The notes: generated by a model from the sequence alone, not told the origin. A stretch of DNA of 64,000 bases from Linnemannia schmuckeri (GCA_029449235.1 JANATG010000017.1:884001-948000); one strand, 5' to 3'; positions 20,930 through 32,260 are shown, counted from the stretch's first letter. A program made the numbers and translations.

Positions 20930-22811
20930 TAAGTAAAGGTATGCGGGATGTAAACAATAACGAATGAACACCTCCTTGCTCTTGCGCTTTTGCTGTTTCG
21001 GCTTAAGATTCTTCAGCATTGTTTGACAGTCTCGGGAAGCCACCAGACCCTTACCAGTCCCAGGTGGACTATCCTTCAGACTTGCCCCCACGTCCTCTTC
21101 ACCGACATTTTTGCACAGCTATTTGAGTGTCTTTTGCCGACTCTCGCTCAGTATCAAACACCCTTGACAGAGTCCGTTCTTGTAACGGCTGTCCAAAGAG
21201 AGGTCCAAGCGACAAGGCACCTTCTTGGGGAGCACGGAAGACAGGGTGACCTTCCCTCATTCAGCGACAGCGACAGGCTATTGGTCATCCATGACGAGGC
21301 ACAGATCCTTGGCGATAAGTGAGACGGTCGCTTCAGCTCGATGTCTCCAGAGGAACCCGACCAGCCGTTGCTATCCCCTATCCTGCGGGGTTTTCGAACG
21401 ATCTCAGAGATCAATCTGACGCTCATGACATCTGGCACTGGACTCAGTATTTACACGCTGGATTGGGCGCGAAGCGCTGGATCGTCCAACAAGTCGACCA
21501 GATCTTTTGGTGGCAAGAATGGGTTCGAATACATGGCTGGACTGGACGTGAATCTATCGAGATTTATGTGGTTGGACCGCGGTGCCTATTTCCGACAGAG
21601 GGTACGAGACAAGCGTTGGATAGACTTTTGCCACCGGAGGCGATCCAAGCGATAACGGAGAGGCTTGTCGGTCGATTTAGTCCAGCTGTCTCGGCCATCG
21701 AGAGGATCATCACGAGAGGCGAACCAAACGACTGGCAAGAGGCAGTGGATGACACGGAGGCAAGATTGGTGTCGTATGACCACTTTGAGGAACGAGGAAA
21801 TCTCTGCAATGAGATTGTTCGCCTGGAGAGAGAATACCGTGGGAACCTGTCGATCTTCAAGGAGCTTCGAACCGTGGAGGAAGTGCTGGGACTTCTTTTC
21901 TTTCAACGGTATATGTTTGGGGCTGATAAGTTTGTCCTTCAGGAGGCCGTGCCGGAGTTGGTGGAGCGCGATTTTGGCCGTATCAAGACCGTCGATGGTG
22001 TTGCAAGGACGGTTCTCGATGAGCCGTTCGTGCTGAAGGCCGCCGAGAATTATTTCAAGACGTGAGATTCCGACTTTGAAGACCATGGAATGGTGGGTCC
22101 AGCAGTCGGACAGAGCTCAAGCTCGCGGATACGCATGGGAACTCATGATGATGAACGTCCTTACCGAGGCTTCCAAGACTCACGCTTTCTCAGATTGGCC
22201 ACACGGACCCTCGATTCTCTCAGTGCGCGATACTTGTCGGAATTGCGGCGATTGTCGGTCTTGACGAACAGGAACTCCAGTGCGGGATCTCTTACGAGCA
22301 CATCTCGGTGGAGGAGTTCATGGACGCCCATGTCAACACCAACTCATTTCAACAAGGCCAGCCTGTCCCTCCGTTCTTCTTTCCCAAAGCCAAGCCCTCG
22401 GGACCGGACATTGTCTTTTGCATTCGAGTCAAGGACAAACTGTTCCCCCGTCTTTGTTCAGCTTAAACTGCGTCAGATTTTGACGACAAAAGACGTCAAG
22501 GTGGATCTCAAGACGGTGTCTGCTCCTACGACAGAGGTCCACGTGAAGGATCTCGGTCGCTTTTGCCCCATTGACAACACATACATTAACATGATCATCG
22601 CGTATCCTGCCACGGTGGCTGCCAAGCTGCGTCCCGACCTGAAACCAAGGCCAAGTGTCTGACACAGGTCACAGTCATAATTAACAATAACAATATTAAC
22701 GAAATCTTTTCGCAGAGTCACGCTGACTTTCTCGACGGTATCAAAGCTCCCGTGAAGCTGCAGGTTGTGGACAAGATGGAAGCGGAAAGTCCCAAGAAGA
22801 CAAGGATGTAG
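20930..22811 (+). pseudogene. Crinkler (CRN)-like effector, nuclease-type C-terminus, decayed
   Basis: Plus-strand pieces share a Mortierella/Rhizophagus Crinkler layout: LFRLKILQHCLTVSG, then a Walker B-like LLVIHDEAQILG near 21,290, LSPILRGFRTISEINLTLM, the long helical part 21,540-22,065 (VGRFSPAVSAIERI, TVLDEPFVLKAAENYF), and a tail with PD-(D/E)xK-like spacing at 22,405-22,480 (DIVFC ... VFVQLKLR) ending at a TAG at 22809. Stops after ILGDK (21,320) and after ENYFKT, plus frameshifts near 21,530 and 22,100, inactivate it. The N-terminal header and Walker A are missing where the Fanzor unit begins. Crinklers are secreted or translocated effectors with NTPase and nuclease-like parts; function here is inferred from family resemblance. 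Confidence 0.75.
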
Positions 22812-23560
22812 CCTCTATCCCTATCCGACTCCTCATATCGTAGATCATCATCTGCATTTGTATGTAGTTGAATATATTGCACCCCAGTAGCGATTGGATG
22901 TCTTGTTGAATTTGCAAAAGGACGGGGTGTTATGATTTTGTAGATCTCTCTTATGTATACCAGCGCCGTATGTTTGGGATAGACAAGTGTGCTTAGCATT
23001 GTCGAATAACATGATGACTAAAACCTGTTATTCGACACCACTAGGGACTCTAGATGTCCTGCCTGGCCCGCCCTTTTCTAGCAAGTAGATAGAGATCAAG
23101 ATCGCCTAAAGTTTCCCTTTTGTTTGTCTGTCTGTCTGCGCACTTGTTTTCTTTCCATTTTTTTCGGGAGTCAGGGTCCTAATAAAAGAATAATACATAC
23201 AGATAGAAACCCTGGCAAGGAAGAATAATGTTCTCTATAGCGGCTCATGGTGCTTGTAACCGCGAAATAAGAATAAAAACATCGCCTTCGTGAAAAAAGC
23301 GCGCCTGAGATGAAAGGCATTTCCAGGTGATATTCCGAAGTGAAAAAAAGGCCGAAGTATTCATGGAAAAAAGGCACGTAAAATCAGAGCTAGCCGTGGT
23401 AAAAACGAAAGGCTGAATGTGTAAATAATTTTTCTGATTTCCGTGTGCAATTTATTATACACTGTTCCAGTCGTGTCCTATTCGAATATGGAGTTTTGGC
23501 GTAACAAATGTCGATATTTCTTCCTTCTTAGGACGAAGAAAAAAACGGTGGCATATAGGC

Positions 23561-23561
<1 letters not shown>
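22812..23561. other. Intergenic, no gene seen
   Basis: AT-rich spacer between the Crinkler relic and the poly-T tract. Short imperfect repeats of TGTCTGTC near 23,130. No coding signal. Confidence 0.6.

Positions 23562-23603
<42 letters not shown>
23562..23603. repeat. 42-bp poly-T tract (poly-A on the minus strand)
   Basis: Uninterrupted 42 T. On the minus strand it is a poly-A run 76 bases after the stop of the F-box gene, with AATAAA (complement of 23661-23666) between them. Confidence 0.97.
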
Positions 23604-23604
<1 letters not shown>

Positions 23605-23678
23605 GCATCTCTTGTCCGCTCAATGACAAGCCTATCTGCTCCCTCTTGGTGGAATATCTTTTTATTTGATGAACAATT

Positions 23679-25544
23679 TCAACTATGACATATCCTAAGC
23701 CTAGGTCGTCGTACCTGAAGCATCTGAGCCCGTGCACTAAAAAAAGCCCTCCGTTGAAAAGTAGCCACTTCCAGACTCGGCAAATGCTCCACAAACCAAT
23801 CTACCTCCTGCTCCCCAATCATCGCCGCATTATCCTTTTGTGTCCACACAAACGACCCCCGGAGTTCTCGTAACCTCGTCAATCCGGCCAGTTTCCCTAA
23901 ATACCCAATCTTGCCTTGCTCCTGATCCTCCAGTGCTAGAAGTCCAGGAAGACACGTCTCGGTGACCGAGAGGGGGTAATCTCGCCCCGTACCGTAGTCA
24001 AGCAAAGTATTCCTCTTCCCTACAGCTCGCAGGTCCAGAATCTCGAGGCGAGTCAAGGCTCCAATTTGAGAATAGAACTTGCCAAGGTCCTCCCAATGGC
24101 GCCGATTCTCCTCTGTCCATGTGGCCTTGGTTGGATCTGCCATGTAGTTTGGCGTCTTTCCGTTCGACGTGATCCAGACACCCATCACTAGCTCTCGAAT
24201 CCGTTTACAGACCCACTCCGACTCGATCGCGTTTGCAAAAATCAGACACACCTTCTCCGGATCTACTCGACACGTTACGTTAAAAACCTCCAGCCCCTCA
24301 CAAATCGTCAACGCTGCCTGAATGACTGAGCTCAGGATGCGAGTTGCATGAGTAAACTCTATTCTTCGAAGAGTCGTCGAGTGTTGAGTCCAGGTCGTGA
24401 TCATTGGCTCCGGGTCGGGATCATTATAGGAACGATAACAAAGATTCCTCAATTGTTGCTCCGGAAGCGCTTCGAGAACCATCGTCACATGCTCCGCAAG
24501 GCAACCCCCAGGGAACGATAGGGTCGAGATCCGTGGACATAACTCGCTGATGGACGCGATAACAAACAACATATCGTCGGTGAGTTGGTCCAGCTTGGGC
24601 AATTCAAGGGACTCGAGAGCAGGACACTGTCCGAGTACGGCGCCGAAAACTTCATCCAGATCTTGAAGGGGCATTATTGGGATGTCGAGACTCTTGAGGT
24701 GGAGAAGAGGTGTGTCTCGCAGCACTAAAGGCCCTTGGTCATAATCCCAATCGCCCGCAACCGGATCCCGACTGTGCCGAGTCACTTGCCCAGAAATCTG
24801 GTAGCCGAGCTTAAGGTCGACCAGAGAAGCCGGGCAGCTGTAAAAAAGGGATTCGAATGCATGTCGAGTGAGCGAATGTCCCGCTTGTGTTCGCAGATGC
24901 AACACCCTGAGACAGGAGAGCTGTGAGATGGTCCTGGAAATATCCCTGACCACACGCACGCATAACAGGCTCAGCTCTGTAATATCTAGATGGGTCAAGG
25001 TGGTAGCGTTGAGTCGAGCGAGCCACATGATTTGGTGCAAGTGATTGTCGAGATTGTATCCCGGCACGCTCACCACCAGCCTGTCCGATGGGTAACTAGT
25101 CATGCAAGCCTTAAGCCGAGACAAACCAAGTAGAGGGGGAAGGGGCACGAGAAAAGAAACTGGCGAGTATTCGAGATTTCCCCACTGCCCGTGAGCGAGA
25201 ATGGTACTCGATATGGCCTGGTGTTCTGGTGGTAAGGGGAAGGTGGTGTTGAGGTAGACCCAGAGCGCACGGAAATAGTACCACGAGAAGTTGGGTCTCC
25301 AGGCCACGGCGCATATTAGATGGGCATGGTCTCCGAGAGCGCGGAGTCCGTGGGGCGAGACGAGAAGTCGAGAGAGGAGTGTGTTGTCTTCGAGGTCGAG
25401 GGTGTGCCAGAGTAAGGGGGTACAGACAGAGTGGAATGTACGATTAATTCTTGCGAGTTGGATGAGGTCGTGTCGGGTGATGAGAGGGGTGAGACAAGCG
25501 ACCAATTCTGGAATGGTGATGAAGGTGTTGTAGGCTGCGGTCAT
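23679..25544 (-). CDS. F-box / leucine-rich family protein
   Basis: 621 residues from the ATG at 25544 (MTAAYNTFITIPELVACL); 14 further upstream codons are open but probably leader. Residues about 8-50 form an F-box-like motif (IPELVACLTPLITRHDLIQL, then TPLLWHTLDL). The rest has irregular leucine-rich segments (SLDIPIMPLQDLDEVF, LESLELPKLDQL, LTRLEILDLRAV, LTRLRELRG). The family is greatly expanded in Mortierellaceae and is expected to recruit substrates to SCF ubiquitin ligases; targets are unknown. It is intronless. Three relatives in the window (25,850-26,568; 39,406-39,944; 44,171-46,013) are all decayed, so this is the sole intact copy. Confidence 0.82.
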   Translation of the reverse strand: MTAAYNTFITIPELVACLTPLITRHDLIQLARINRTFHSVCTPLLWHTLDLEDNTLLSRLLVSPHGLRALGDHAHLICAVAWRPNFSWYYFRALWVYLNTTFPLPPEHQAISSTILAHGQWGNLEYSPVSFLVPLPPLLGLSRLKACMTSYPSDRLVVSVPGYNLDNHLHQIMWLARLNATTLTHLDITELSLLCVRVVRDISRTISQLSCLRVLHLRTQAGHSLTRHAFESLFYSCPASLVDLKLGYQISGQVTRHSRDPVAGDWDYDQGPLVLRDTPLLHLKSLDIPIMPLQDLDEVFGAVLGQCPALESLELPKLDQLTDDMLFVIASISELCPRISTLSFPGGCLAEHVTMVLEALPEQQLRNLCYRSYNDPDPEPMITTWTQHSTTLRRIEFTHATRILSSVIQAALTICEGLEVFNVTCRVDPEKVCLIFANAIESEWVCKRIRELVMGVWITSNGKTPNYMADPTKATWTEENRRHWEDLGKFYSQIGALTRLEILDLRAVGKRNTLLDYGTGRDYPLSVTETCLPGLLALEDQEQGKIGYLGKLAGLTRLRELRGSFVWTQKDNAAMIGEQEVDWFVEHLPSLEVATFQRRAFFSARAQMLQVRRPRLRICHS

Positions 25545-25621
25545 GAGGAGAGAAGAGAGATAGGAACCATGTAGGAACAGGAGCATGGAAGTGGACAGGG
25601 GTGAGGAAAAGAAAGAAGGAA

Positions 25622-25849
25622 AGGAGCTTGCTGCTTTGTCTTTTTTTACACTATGGCACAGTTATCCTACGGCATAGATGGGAAAAATCAATTTGGGCAC
25701 GTGTGTAGGATCTGACCCACACACAGCAAACAGACAGATAGGTGAACAAAAGACAACATTATGTTTGTAAACATACTATGTGTCTATGACAAACAGCTCC
25801 TTTTTCTTACCTGAAAGCGAGCCAAGCGCGCGTCAACACGCGTCTCTGC
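25622..25849. other. Spacer upstream of the intact F-box gene
   Basis: Short AT-rich sequence presumably containing the F-box promoter; no clear core element. Confidence 0.4.
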
Positions 25850-26568
25850 CACTTATATGTCGGTACAAGTCAGCTTATATGTGGGCGTACCTTGCTGAAT
25901 GGCCCAAAGACAATCATGATATCATCCGAGGATTACTCGAGATGAGGCAACTAAAGAGTCTCGGGAGCAGAGGAGTGTTACAGAAGGGATCGATACACCG
26001 GAGCCATGTGTTCGAAACCGGGTAAGGTCCATATATGTCAAGGCGGCAGCATTGAATCAGACGAGTCACATAACTTGATGAAGAAGGCTGTCTTGGTTAT
26101 ATCGCGAAAGTATGGCCGCAGACTGTCCCGGGGTAGTTGGTCACGCACGCCTGGAAGCGAGAGAGCTGAAGCAGTGGTGGTAGTGGAATTTAAGACGCAA
26201 GAGTCTGTTGCTCTATGTTACCCCAGTCACTGTGCGCAAGGGCGTCGGTTAGGATTTAGAGGTGTTACTTTATGGGTGTGGTGTTAAGATAGGTCCAGAC
26301 GATGCTGACATAGTATACAGAGAAGCAAGGCATCTAGGAGATGGCGTGAACTAAATGGGCGTTAGTCGGGCGCCTGCAGCCCCTCGGGCGAAGCGATATA
26401 GGAGGTGTTGTTGAGGTCGAGGATGTCCAGTAAGATAGAATTGCAGAATGCAATTGTTGAGTGGTTGATCTTTGTGAATGTGCAGATGAGATCGTTTCGG
26501 GAGAGGTAGTGTGCGAGACAGGCGATCAGCTCCCGGAGCTCGAAGAATGTCTCTGCTTCCTTGGTCAT
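25850..26568 (-). pseudogene. F-box gene relic, tandem neighbour
   Basis: Begins with an F-box-like start at 26568 (AETFFELRELIACLAHYLSR) and continues, shattered, to about 25,850. Around 26,040-26,160 the minus strand aligns codon by codon with the intact neighbour: its MWLARLN region reads ATG TGA CTC GTC TGA TTC AAT here. Stops at 26066-26068 and 26057-26059 replace Trp (TGG) and Arg (CGA). Same orientation and adjacency indicate tandem duplication. Confidence 0.75.
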
Positions 26569-26919
26569 TGGGAGCAAAGAAAGAAAGGGAAGTAAAAAAA
26601 GTGCTTCGTAAGGAGGTGTGTGAACGAAAGGCGTGTAAGTGCCCTGCAATCGATGTTCGTATGGCACAGTCAAACAGCAAATGGAAGTTGTGGCTGTGAC
26701 TGTTAATGATCACGTTTATTCAAGTCATGATTAAAAAAGTGAGAACAGTGAGCTAGATCAGTGATTTCTCTTCTTCCCAGACACATCTCAGGAGAGTCGA
26801 GGATCAGAGTAACAGCAAGGATCAAACATGGAAACGACCTTGCTTGACATACGCCCACTGACATAGGATCTGAAGACAAAAGGTAGAAACGCCGGGAAGG
26901 TCATACAGATCGCAGCAAG

Positions 26920-28320
26920 GACAGTGAGTGCTCGCACTTTTGCTGGATGCAATCAAAAACAAAAGAGGTGCCCATTTTCACATCTTTTTAACATCACCCA
27001 ACCAAGCTATACACGCGCAATGCTCTCCTTCATACCCTCCACCAGTTTAACATCGCGACCAAGTACAGCAAATATTACCTCTCCTCAAATGCTGCCTGAA
27101 CGTGCTGTCATGTTGACCATCCCGTCCACCCAGGCAAAATAAAGACTGTGACAACCAGATTCGACCCATACATGGATCATTAAGTCGTTGAAAAACAGAC
27201 AGATTGAGATATCCTCTCCCATGAGGAGCACCACCAAGGCCAAGATCGAGGGACTATTCAACCCAACGGGAAAGGTTAAACACATCCGCGTCTCACCCAA
27301 CAATTGCGGAGGAGTATCGACTGTGATAGTGACTTTCGCAACCGACTAATAGGTTAAGAACCTCCAACAACGCCAACAGGTGGTGGTTTTCTTTGGGATG
27401 GACTCCAGCCGCACTACCCGACTCAGCAACGATGACATTACCTTCCACAGGGATTTGGTCCGCAAGCTTACCAACCTGCCTAGAGGCACAACTCTACTGA
27501 TGCTAAATGGTTTGTGCGAGAAAGTGAACTATTGTTTTGTGATCATCCTATTTTCATCGCGACTCGACTTTTAGAAAGAGGGAAGCATTTTTCTCGTTTA
27601 CAACTTTAAAAAGCGTTGGACGGGTTGAACAGTAATAAGTATTACCTCAATGAGACAGATCCAAAAATGACCTGGATGGACGCGGGAAAAAAATTGCATA
27701 ACGAGTGGTTCACATAGGCATTTGATCGCGGCATTCCACGAGATGCACCAACGTAAGGACCGACAGCGCAAGAGAACATCGCAAAGGCGCGCCTCCCAGA
27801 GTGTCTGCTCATCTGATTGTTCACAAAAATCGCCAAAGTGGGGACTGTGCCAAAGTACAAAACGTTGTCCAACCACCTCAAGTATGTCCGACACACAGCG
27901 CTCTGGCGAAACAAGGGCTAAAGGACACCAAGCAAACCAAAGAGACCAGCCGGCTCAGATAATTGGAAATAACCAACAGCTTAGTTATAATGGCTTGCTG
28001 GTGATGATTTCAAAACAAGAGGCAATTATCAAAGAGATGCAAGAGCAAAATTAAAACACGTATGGCAGTAGAAATAGAGAGAAAATACGAAGAGGCGAAA
28101 GGGAAACAGATGACAACTCTGGAGAGAATCGGATAGGCAGCCGCCAACGCTGCGGTAACAGCGGTGACGACGGCGGTAGCAACAGCGGTGGCTACGGCAG
28201 TGGGAAAATCTAAGTTGCAGATGGAAAGCGTATTATCTGTGTATTTAATTAAGATTTCAGAAGTACATATGAGCCCAGAAAAAGATTGCCTAGCTCAGCA
28301 TGTCCTTGCCTAGTAATTTA
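26920..28320 (+). pseudogene. Retroelement ORF1/gag-like relic (tentative)
   Basis: Plus-strand fragments in changing frames: IEGLFNPTGKVKHIRVSP near 27,250; VVFFGMDSSRTTRLSND and FHRDLVRKLTNLPRGTT at 27,383-27,500; a basic region near 27,760; and a helical, charged end (MISKQEAIIKEMQEQN, AVEIERKYEEAKGKQ) with an Ala/Val/Thr-rich repeat at 28,140-28,210. This layout (RNA-binding-like block, basic region, coiled coil) suggests ORF1 of a non-LTR element or a gag. No reverse transcriptase was found, so the call is weak. Confidence 0.35.
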
Positions 28321-29150
28321 CAACTCAACTACAACCAAGCCACAATCTCCTAGGAACCGTTGTTGCAGAAGTAAGGATCCGTAGACAGGGTTGTAGAGTA
28401 GCTGCTGTACTCTCAATCGGTAGTAAATAAAGAGGGGAGGGGTTTGAAGGATACCAAAGAAAACACTAATCAATATCGAAGCTCTGTCTCTCTAGACTAT
28501 GTGAAAAGAGATAAAGAGCAAACAAGTGATCCTAGGCACACTACAAATACTACAGCACAGTGCGACTGTCTAAACTACAGAGACATCATGTACGAAAAAT
28601 GGGCACCGAAATGTGTGACACCGTCTAGGATTCCGACACCAGCCTCCTTTCTCGATCTGTGCCTCTTGTCTCAGGTCCATGACTTGGCCCATAGCTCCAT
28701 CTTCACCAACTCCATCCCAATTCTTCAGACTCGCCTCTCTTAATGATCTTTTCTTACCATCCCCATCCTTGTTGACAAATCATCATCTCATCACCCTAGT
28801 ACACATGCCAAATAGACATTTGATCGTAGCTCTCGTCGTTCATATATAAATAGCCTCATCTACCTTCTTTATTCTTCGGCTAACAACAAAGCTATACGCC
28901 TGCCCTCCCTCTTTTGTTATTCCACTTGCAACAGCAGAAGGTGGAATCAGTGAAAGCAGGGAAAGGAAAGGAAGATTGGAGCTGTGATGATGATTATTAT
29001 TACTATGATACAGCTATATATATATAAAGTCGCCAACTGGGTTTTTAGGTACAGTATCATAAGGAGTCAAGGTGTGACAAGGAATGACTAACTAGGCGGG
29101 CTTTGAACCTAATATGTTGCACCACTCCTATCCTAGTTCACATTCTCATT
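28321..29150. other. Intergenic, no gene seen
   Basis: Contains a 99-codon open frame at 28,444-28,743 without recognisable content, a TATATAAATAG at about 28,847 followed by a CT-rich stretch (as at 7682), and a TA repeat near 29,020. Confidence 0.45.
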
Positions 29151-29152
29151 CA

Positions 29153-29640
29153 CACATACTCCAATAAGCGACGCAATCCTTTGCAGTACTCCTGCACATC
29201 CTTGGCCATGAAAGGCCAGAAGAAACGAAACCGTAGATGACCATACATCTTCTCAAAGCCAAGATGACCAGCTATAATGACCATGGGCGTCGTGAAGAAG
29301 AAAAAGACGTAAATCAGAGTTAGCAGATATGCAGACGAGGAAAAGAGTATTACGTTGCAAACAGAGGACACCATTAATAAGAAAATAACTTTTAATGAAC
29401 TTCCCTACAGGCAGCTTTAGGAAATCGGTTGAGATGAGTGCTCGCCTCATTATTAAAGTATCTACCAGGCGCTGCCGGAGCTCGGGTCAAGCTGCACTGA
29501 GAGGGTATACAACTCTTGGTAGTCCGGCAGACGAGACAAGGCATCTGGTATTATGGAGAAGTGTGAAGCTTACCAAGAGATTCACCTTCTTTTCTTTGTT
29601 ATTTGAGGAAGTAGACAAACCGCCTAGTTGACCCTGTTGA
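29153..29640 (-). pseudogene. Ty3/gypsy pol relic, integrase zinc-binding region
   Basis: Minus-strand frames carry the segment before integrase (SYFLINGVLCLQ, LRLFLLHDAH) and, after a one-base shift, the H2C2-type start GHLGFEKMYGHLRFRFFWPF and MAKDVQEYC. This order is typical of Ty3/gypsy pol between RNase H and integrase. The catalytic integrase core and LTRs are not found; a stop follows at 29,153. Confidence 0.75.
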
Positions 29641-29699
29641 AGCTCTATCCAGGAACAAGGGCACAATAAAACCAAACCTTCTTACCCCCTATTCTCTCT

Positions 29700-30200
29700 T
29701 CATTTGACGAAATACAGGGTACTTTTTGCTTGACGAAGAAATCTCTATAAATAAGTGTGTTCAATAAACGGGTCAACAACAACGACCTTCTTTCTCGTCT
29801 TCTCCTCTCCACCTGAATTTTGACTCATTCACACTTATGTCTACTGAGTAATGTCCTAGTAACACTTGGAATATATGCTGTGCTGGGAACAAAGTCAGCA
29901 CCAATAAAGCATGAGACAAAAGTCAGTAGTGGTGAAGCGTGGAACAAAAGCCGATGTTATTAGGGATTTCAGTACAAACCAGCCCTGTACACTTCGAGGA
30001 TTACATTTAACATTGCCAATCTGTATTTTAATGCATTATATATAACAAGAAAATACAGGGGTATGCCATAAGGCAGAGAAAGTGGATCCTGCAGTTTGTA
30101 GACAACCATAGGTTACTTAATCGTCCCGCTCCAAGAGAGTGAGACTCTAGGAACGAGCTTTTCTTATCTGCCCTTTTCCGTCACAGTACCAACCTAACTC
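29700..30200. other. Possible LTR-like sequence, otherwise nothing
   Basis: CTATAAATAAG at 29,743 and AATAAA at 29,764 lie close together, then a CT-rich stretch, recalling an LTR U3/R boundary. No matching second copy was seen in the window. Confidence 0.3.
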
Positions 30201-30204
30201 TCTG

Positions 30205-30590
30205 AGCCCTACGACAAGCTCGACCGACTCATTGAGGGCAAGATACCTTTCGATAATTGTCCGCCTTTTCCTGGTCCAGATATGCAGTCCCTACAAAGAC
30301 CGAATGGTCCTTTGTATAAGCAGATCCAAGAAAGCCTCAAGAAGAGGAAAGAGCTGGAGGAGCAGGGTAGTTAGATATCATTGATGATTGAGACAACAAA
30401 GGGCACTCAAAGGGATATTATTATGTTGAAAAAAGTCCTATCTGCTTACCGTCTGAGTTCTTTGGGTGAGAATGTAACGTGGTTCGAAAGTATTTTCTTC
30501 CTAGGAGAGGTCAAGCAGCTGCAGGAGAGTCTTGGCGTTGACTATAGAGACTTACAGACCTGTGGCTTAATGGAGGTTGAAAACCTGTAG
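30205..30590 (+). pseudogene. Unrecognised broken reading frame
   Basis: A frame beginning PYDKLDRLIEGKIPFDN, then PPFPGPDMQSLQRPNGP and KKRKELEEQG, ends at a TAG near 30,372. A second frame (MIETTKGTQRDIIMLKKV ... VDYRDLQTCGLMEVENL) runs to 30,590. The protein-like composition suggests a damaged gene, but I do not recognise the family. Confidence 0.3.
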
Positions 30591-31086
30591 TAATAACCAT
30601 CTTTCAAAGATCTTTTCTTTTCTTCATTTCATATTACACATTTATCATTTCAATACATCGTTGTTCGAGTCGCTAACACATCAAGTCTGAATTCATACCC
30701 TTTCGCTCAACCCTACCTCATCGTATTTGGACCCAATGTAGATACTGTATAGGTAGAAATAGGAAAGCACGGTGGCTCTTGTGTTCTCTACCCTTTTTCA
30801 GAGACACATTTGCCAACGTTAGCTGACCATCATTTTCAGTGAGTGCGTGTCGAGTGGAACTAGTGTATTTTAAAGGAGCAAGCAATCAATCAACTGAGGG
30901 TGTGACGATTACACTATCTCACCGTTCTTCAAACGCCTGATTTTGCAACATTACGAGCAAATCTGTAGAGCAATGGGCTTAAGAGTCGATTGTCTGAGAT
31001 GAGGTTGTTATTTGAAGATGATAAAGTATTTACTGATATACTGCTAGAAGATGTGAGTTTAAAGCTGGACCAAAGCCACGAATGGC
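30591..31086. other. Intergenic, no gene seen
   Basis: AT-rich spacer; no coding or repeat signal. Confidence 0.6.
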
Positions 31087-31461
31087 TTAGTACGGGCCAT
31101 CAATACAAGCGTACGCAGCAGCGCCGATGTTGCGCCATCCTTCATGATCGACAAACAGAGCGCGTTTGTCGTTATCGTTACAATGGTAAGCACAACCGGC
31201 ATCAGTATAAAGTCGGAAGTTGTATGCTCCGGTAGCCTTGACCGAGACCAGCCTTGTCTGAAAGAACGCTGGTAGAGTACAACAAGCCTGGTAGGCACAG
31301 GAAAATGAACGACATTCGCCTTTGAAATTTATTCCAGTGCATCCGTAGATATCGAGTGTTGCTTGGGCTTGTACTTGCGCACAGGTATAAGCAAGCAGCG
31401 CCATCGCCAGCACTCCCTGGAAGACCAAGCGGAACAGAGACGATCTCTTGGCACTCAACAT
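31087..31461 (-). CDS. Small secreted eight-cysteine protein
   Basis: 124 residues from the ATG at 31461 (MLSAKRSSLFR); nine upstream codons are open but the shorter start gives a better signal peptide. Residues about 9-33 form an n/h/c signal (LFRLVFQGVLAMALLAYTCA, then QVQA). The mature part has eight Cys (YGC, GEC, FSC, ACC, AGC, YHC, YAC), an even number consistent with disulfides. The pattern TLDIYGCTGINFKGEC, VDHEGWRNIGAAAYACI suggests a beta/gamma-crystallin-like or small beta-sandwich fold; this is inference. It is likely exported; role unknown (effector-like, antimicrobial or wall-associated are all possible). No intron needed. Confidence 0.72.
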   Translation of the reverse strand: MLSAKRSSLFRLVFQGVLAMALLAYTCAQVQAQATLDIYGCTGINFKGECRSFSCAYQACCTLPAFFQTRLVSVKATGAYNFRLYTDAGCAYHCNDNDKRALFVDHEGWRNIGAAAYACIDGPY

Positions 31462-31869
31462 TGTTTCTAATGGAGGGCATACAGCCAATGTTTAAGTAAT
31501 GCAGGTCGGAACCCATTTCATTGTCGTTATCTTTTCAAGTAACATTGCGGGGGTCATGTCGTGAAACCTTACCAGAACTGATCAAGGACGCCTAGGTGTG
31601 TGACGACAGTTGTGGAGATTTAGTTGTGAGCGTTAATGCGGGTGTTGTTGCGAGCGTTGCGAATGTTGGTGATGCTGTTGGGAGTTTGGAGTGTTGAAGC
31701 AGTATCAGGTGTGTGTCGGTACGGGTTGTTGGGAAGCACGCCTTTTTTATACCTGCAAAAACCTTGGGGGTTGCAATGGAGCCAAAACATGTCAAGAGCA
31801 CGCCGCTTTTGTCGGGCAGTGATTGGAGAAAAAGAAAGATATTTGCGTCTTCCTTTTCCCACTCTGCAC
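31462..31869. other. Upstream region of the secreted-protein gene
   Basis: About 400 bases; short frames only. A clear TATA box was not identified. Confidence 0.4.
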
Positions 31870-31870
31870 C

Positions 31871-32260
31871 CTCTTAATCTTTCAGGGCCGTCCTCGTTTT
31901 TTTTCTCACGGCGTCCTCTTGATCTTTTACCGTCCCCTATTTTCCCCCCTGCATCCTTTTGGTCTTTCAGCGGCCTCCTTGTAACAAACGGCGTTCCCTT
32001 GATCTTGTTACGTCTATTTTTTTCCTTTCCCCATCCCCCTGATCTTTTAGCTCCGCCGTCTTTTTTTTTCACGGCGTTCCTTTTTTTTTTTTTTTTTTCC
32101 TTTTTCGCGGCGTTCCCATGATCTTTTACCGCTTCCCATATTTTCTCTCTCTGCATCCTCTCTAATTTTTAGTACCTTCATCATTTTATACTCCCTGCAT
32201 CCCATGATCTTTTAGCGTCCTCTATTTTTATTTTTTATGCTCTCCCTGATTTTTTTCCGT
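31871..32260. repeat. 40-bp minisatellite
   Basis: Unit beginning TGATCTTTTA, followed by CG, a T/C-rich stretch and often GCATCC. Starts of the unit fall at 31876, 31921, 31961, 32001, 32041, 32120, about 32162 and 32206; five intervals are at or within a base or so of 40 or 80, and the other two are about 45. The plus strand is strongly pyrimidine-rich with a run of 20 T near 32,080-32,099. It lies between the two secreted-protein loci. Confidence 0.85.

Noticed and set aside
28444..28743. 99-codon plus frame
   Set aside because: Composition not distinctive and no domain; could be chance in AT-rich DNA.
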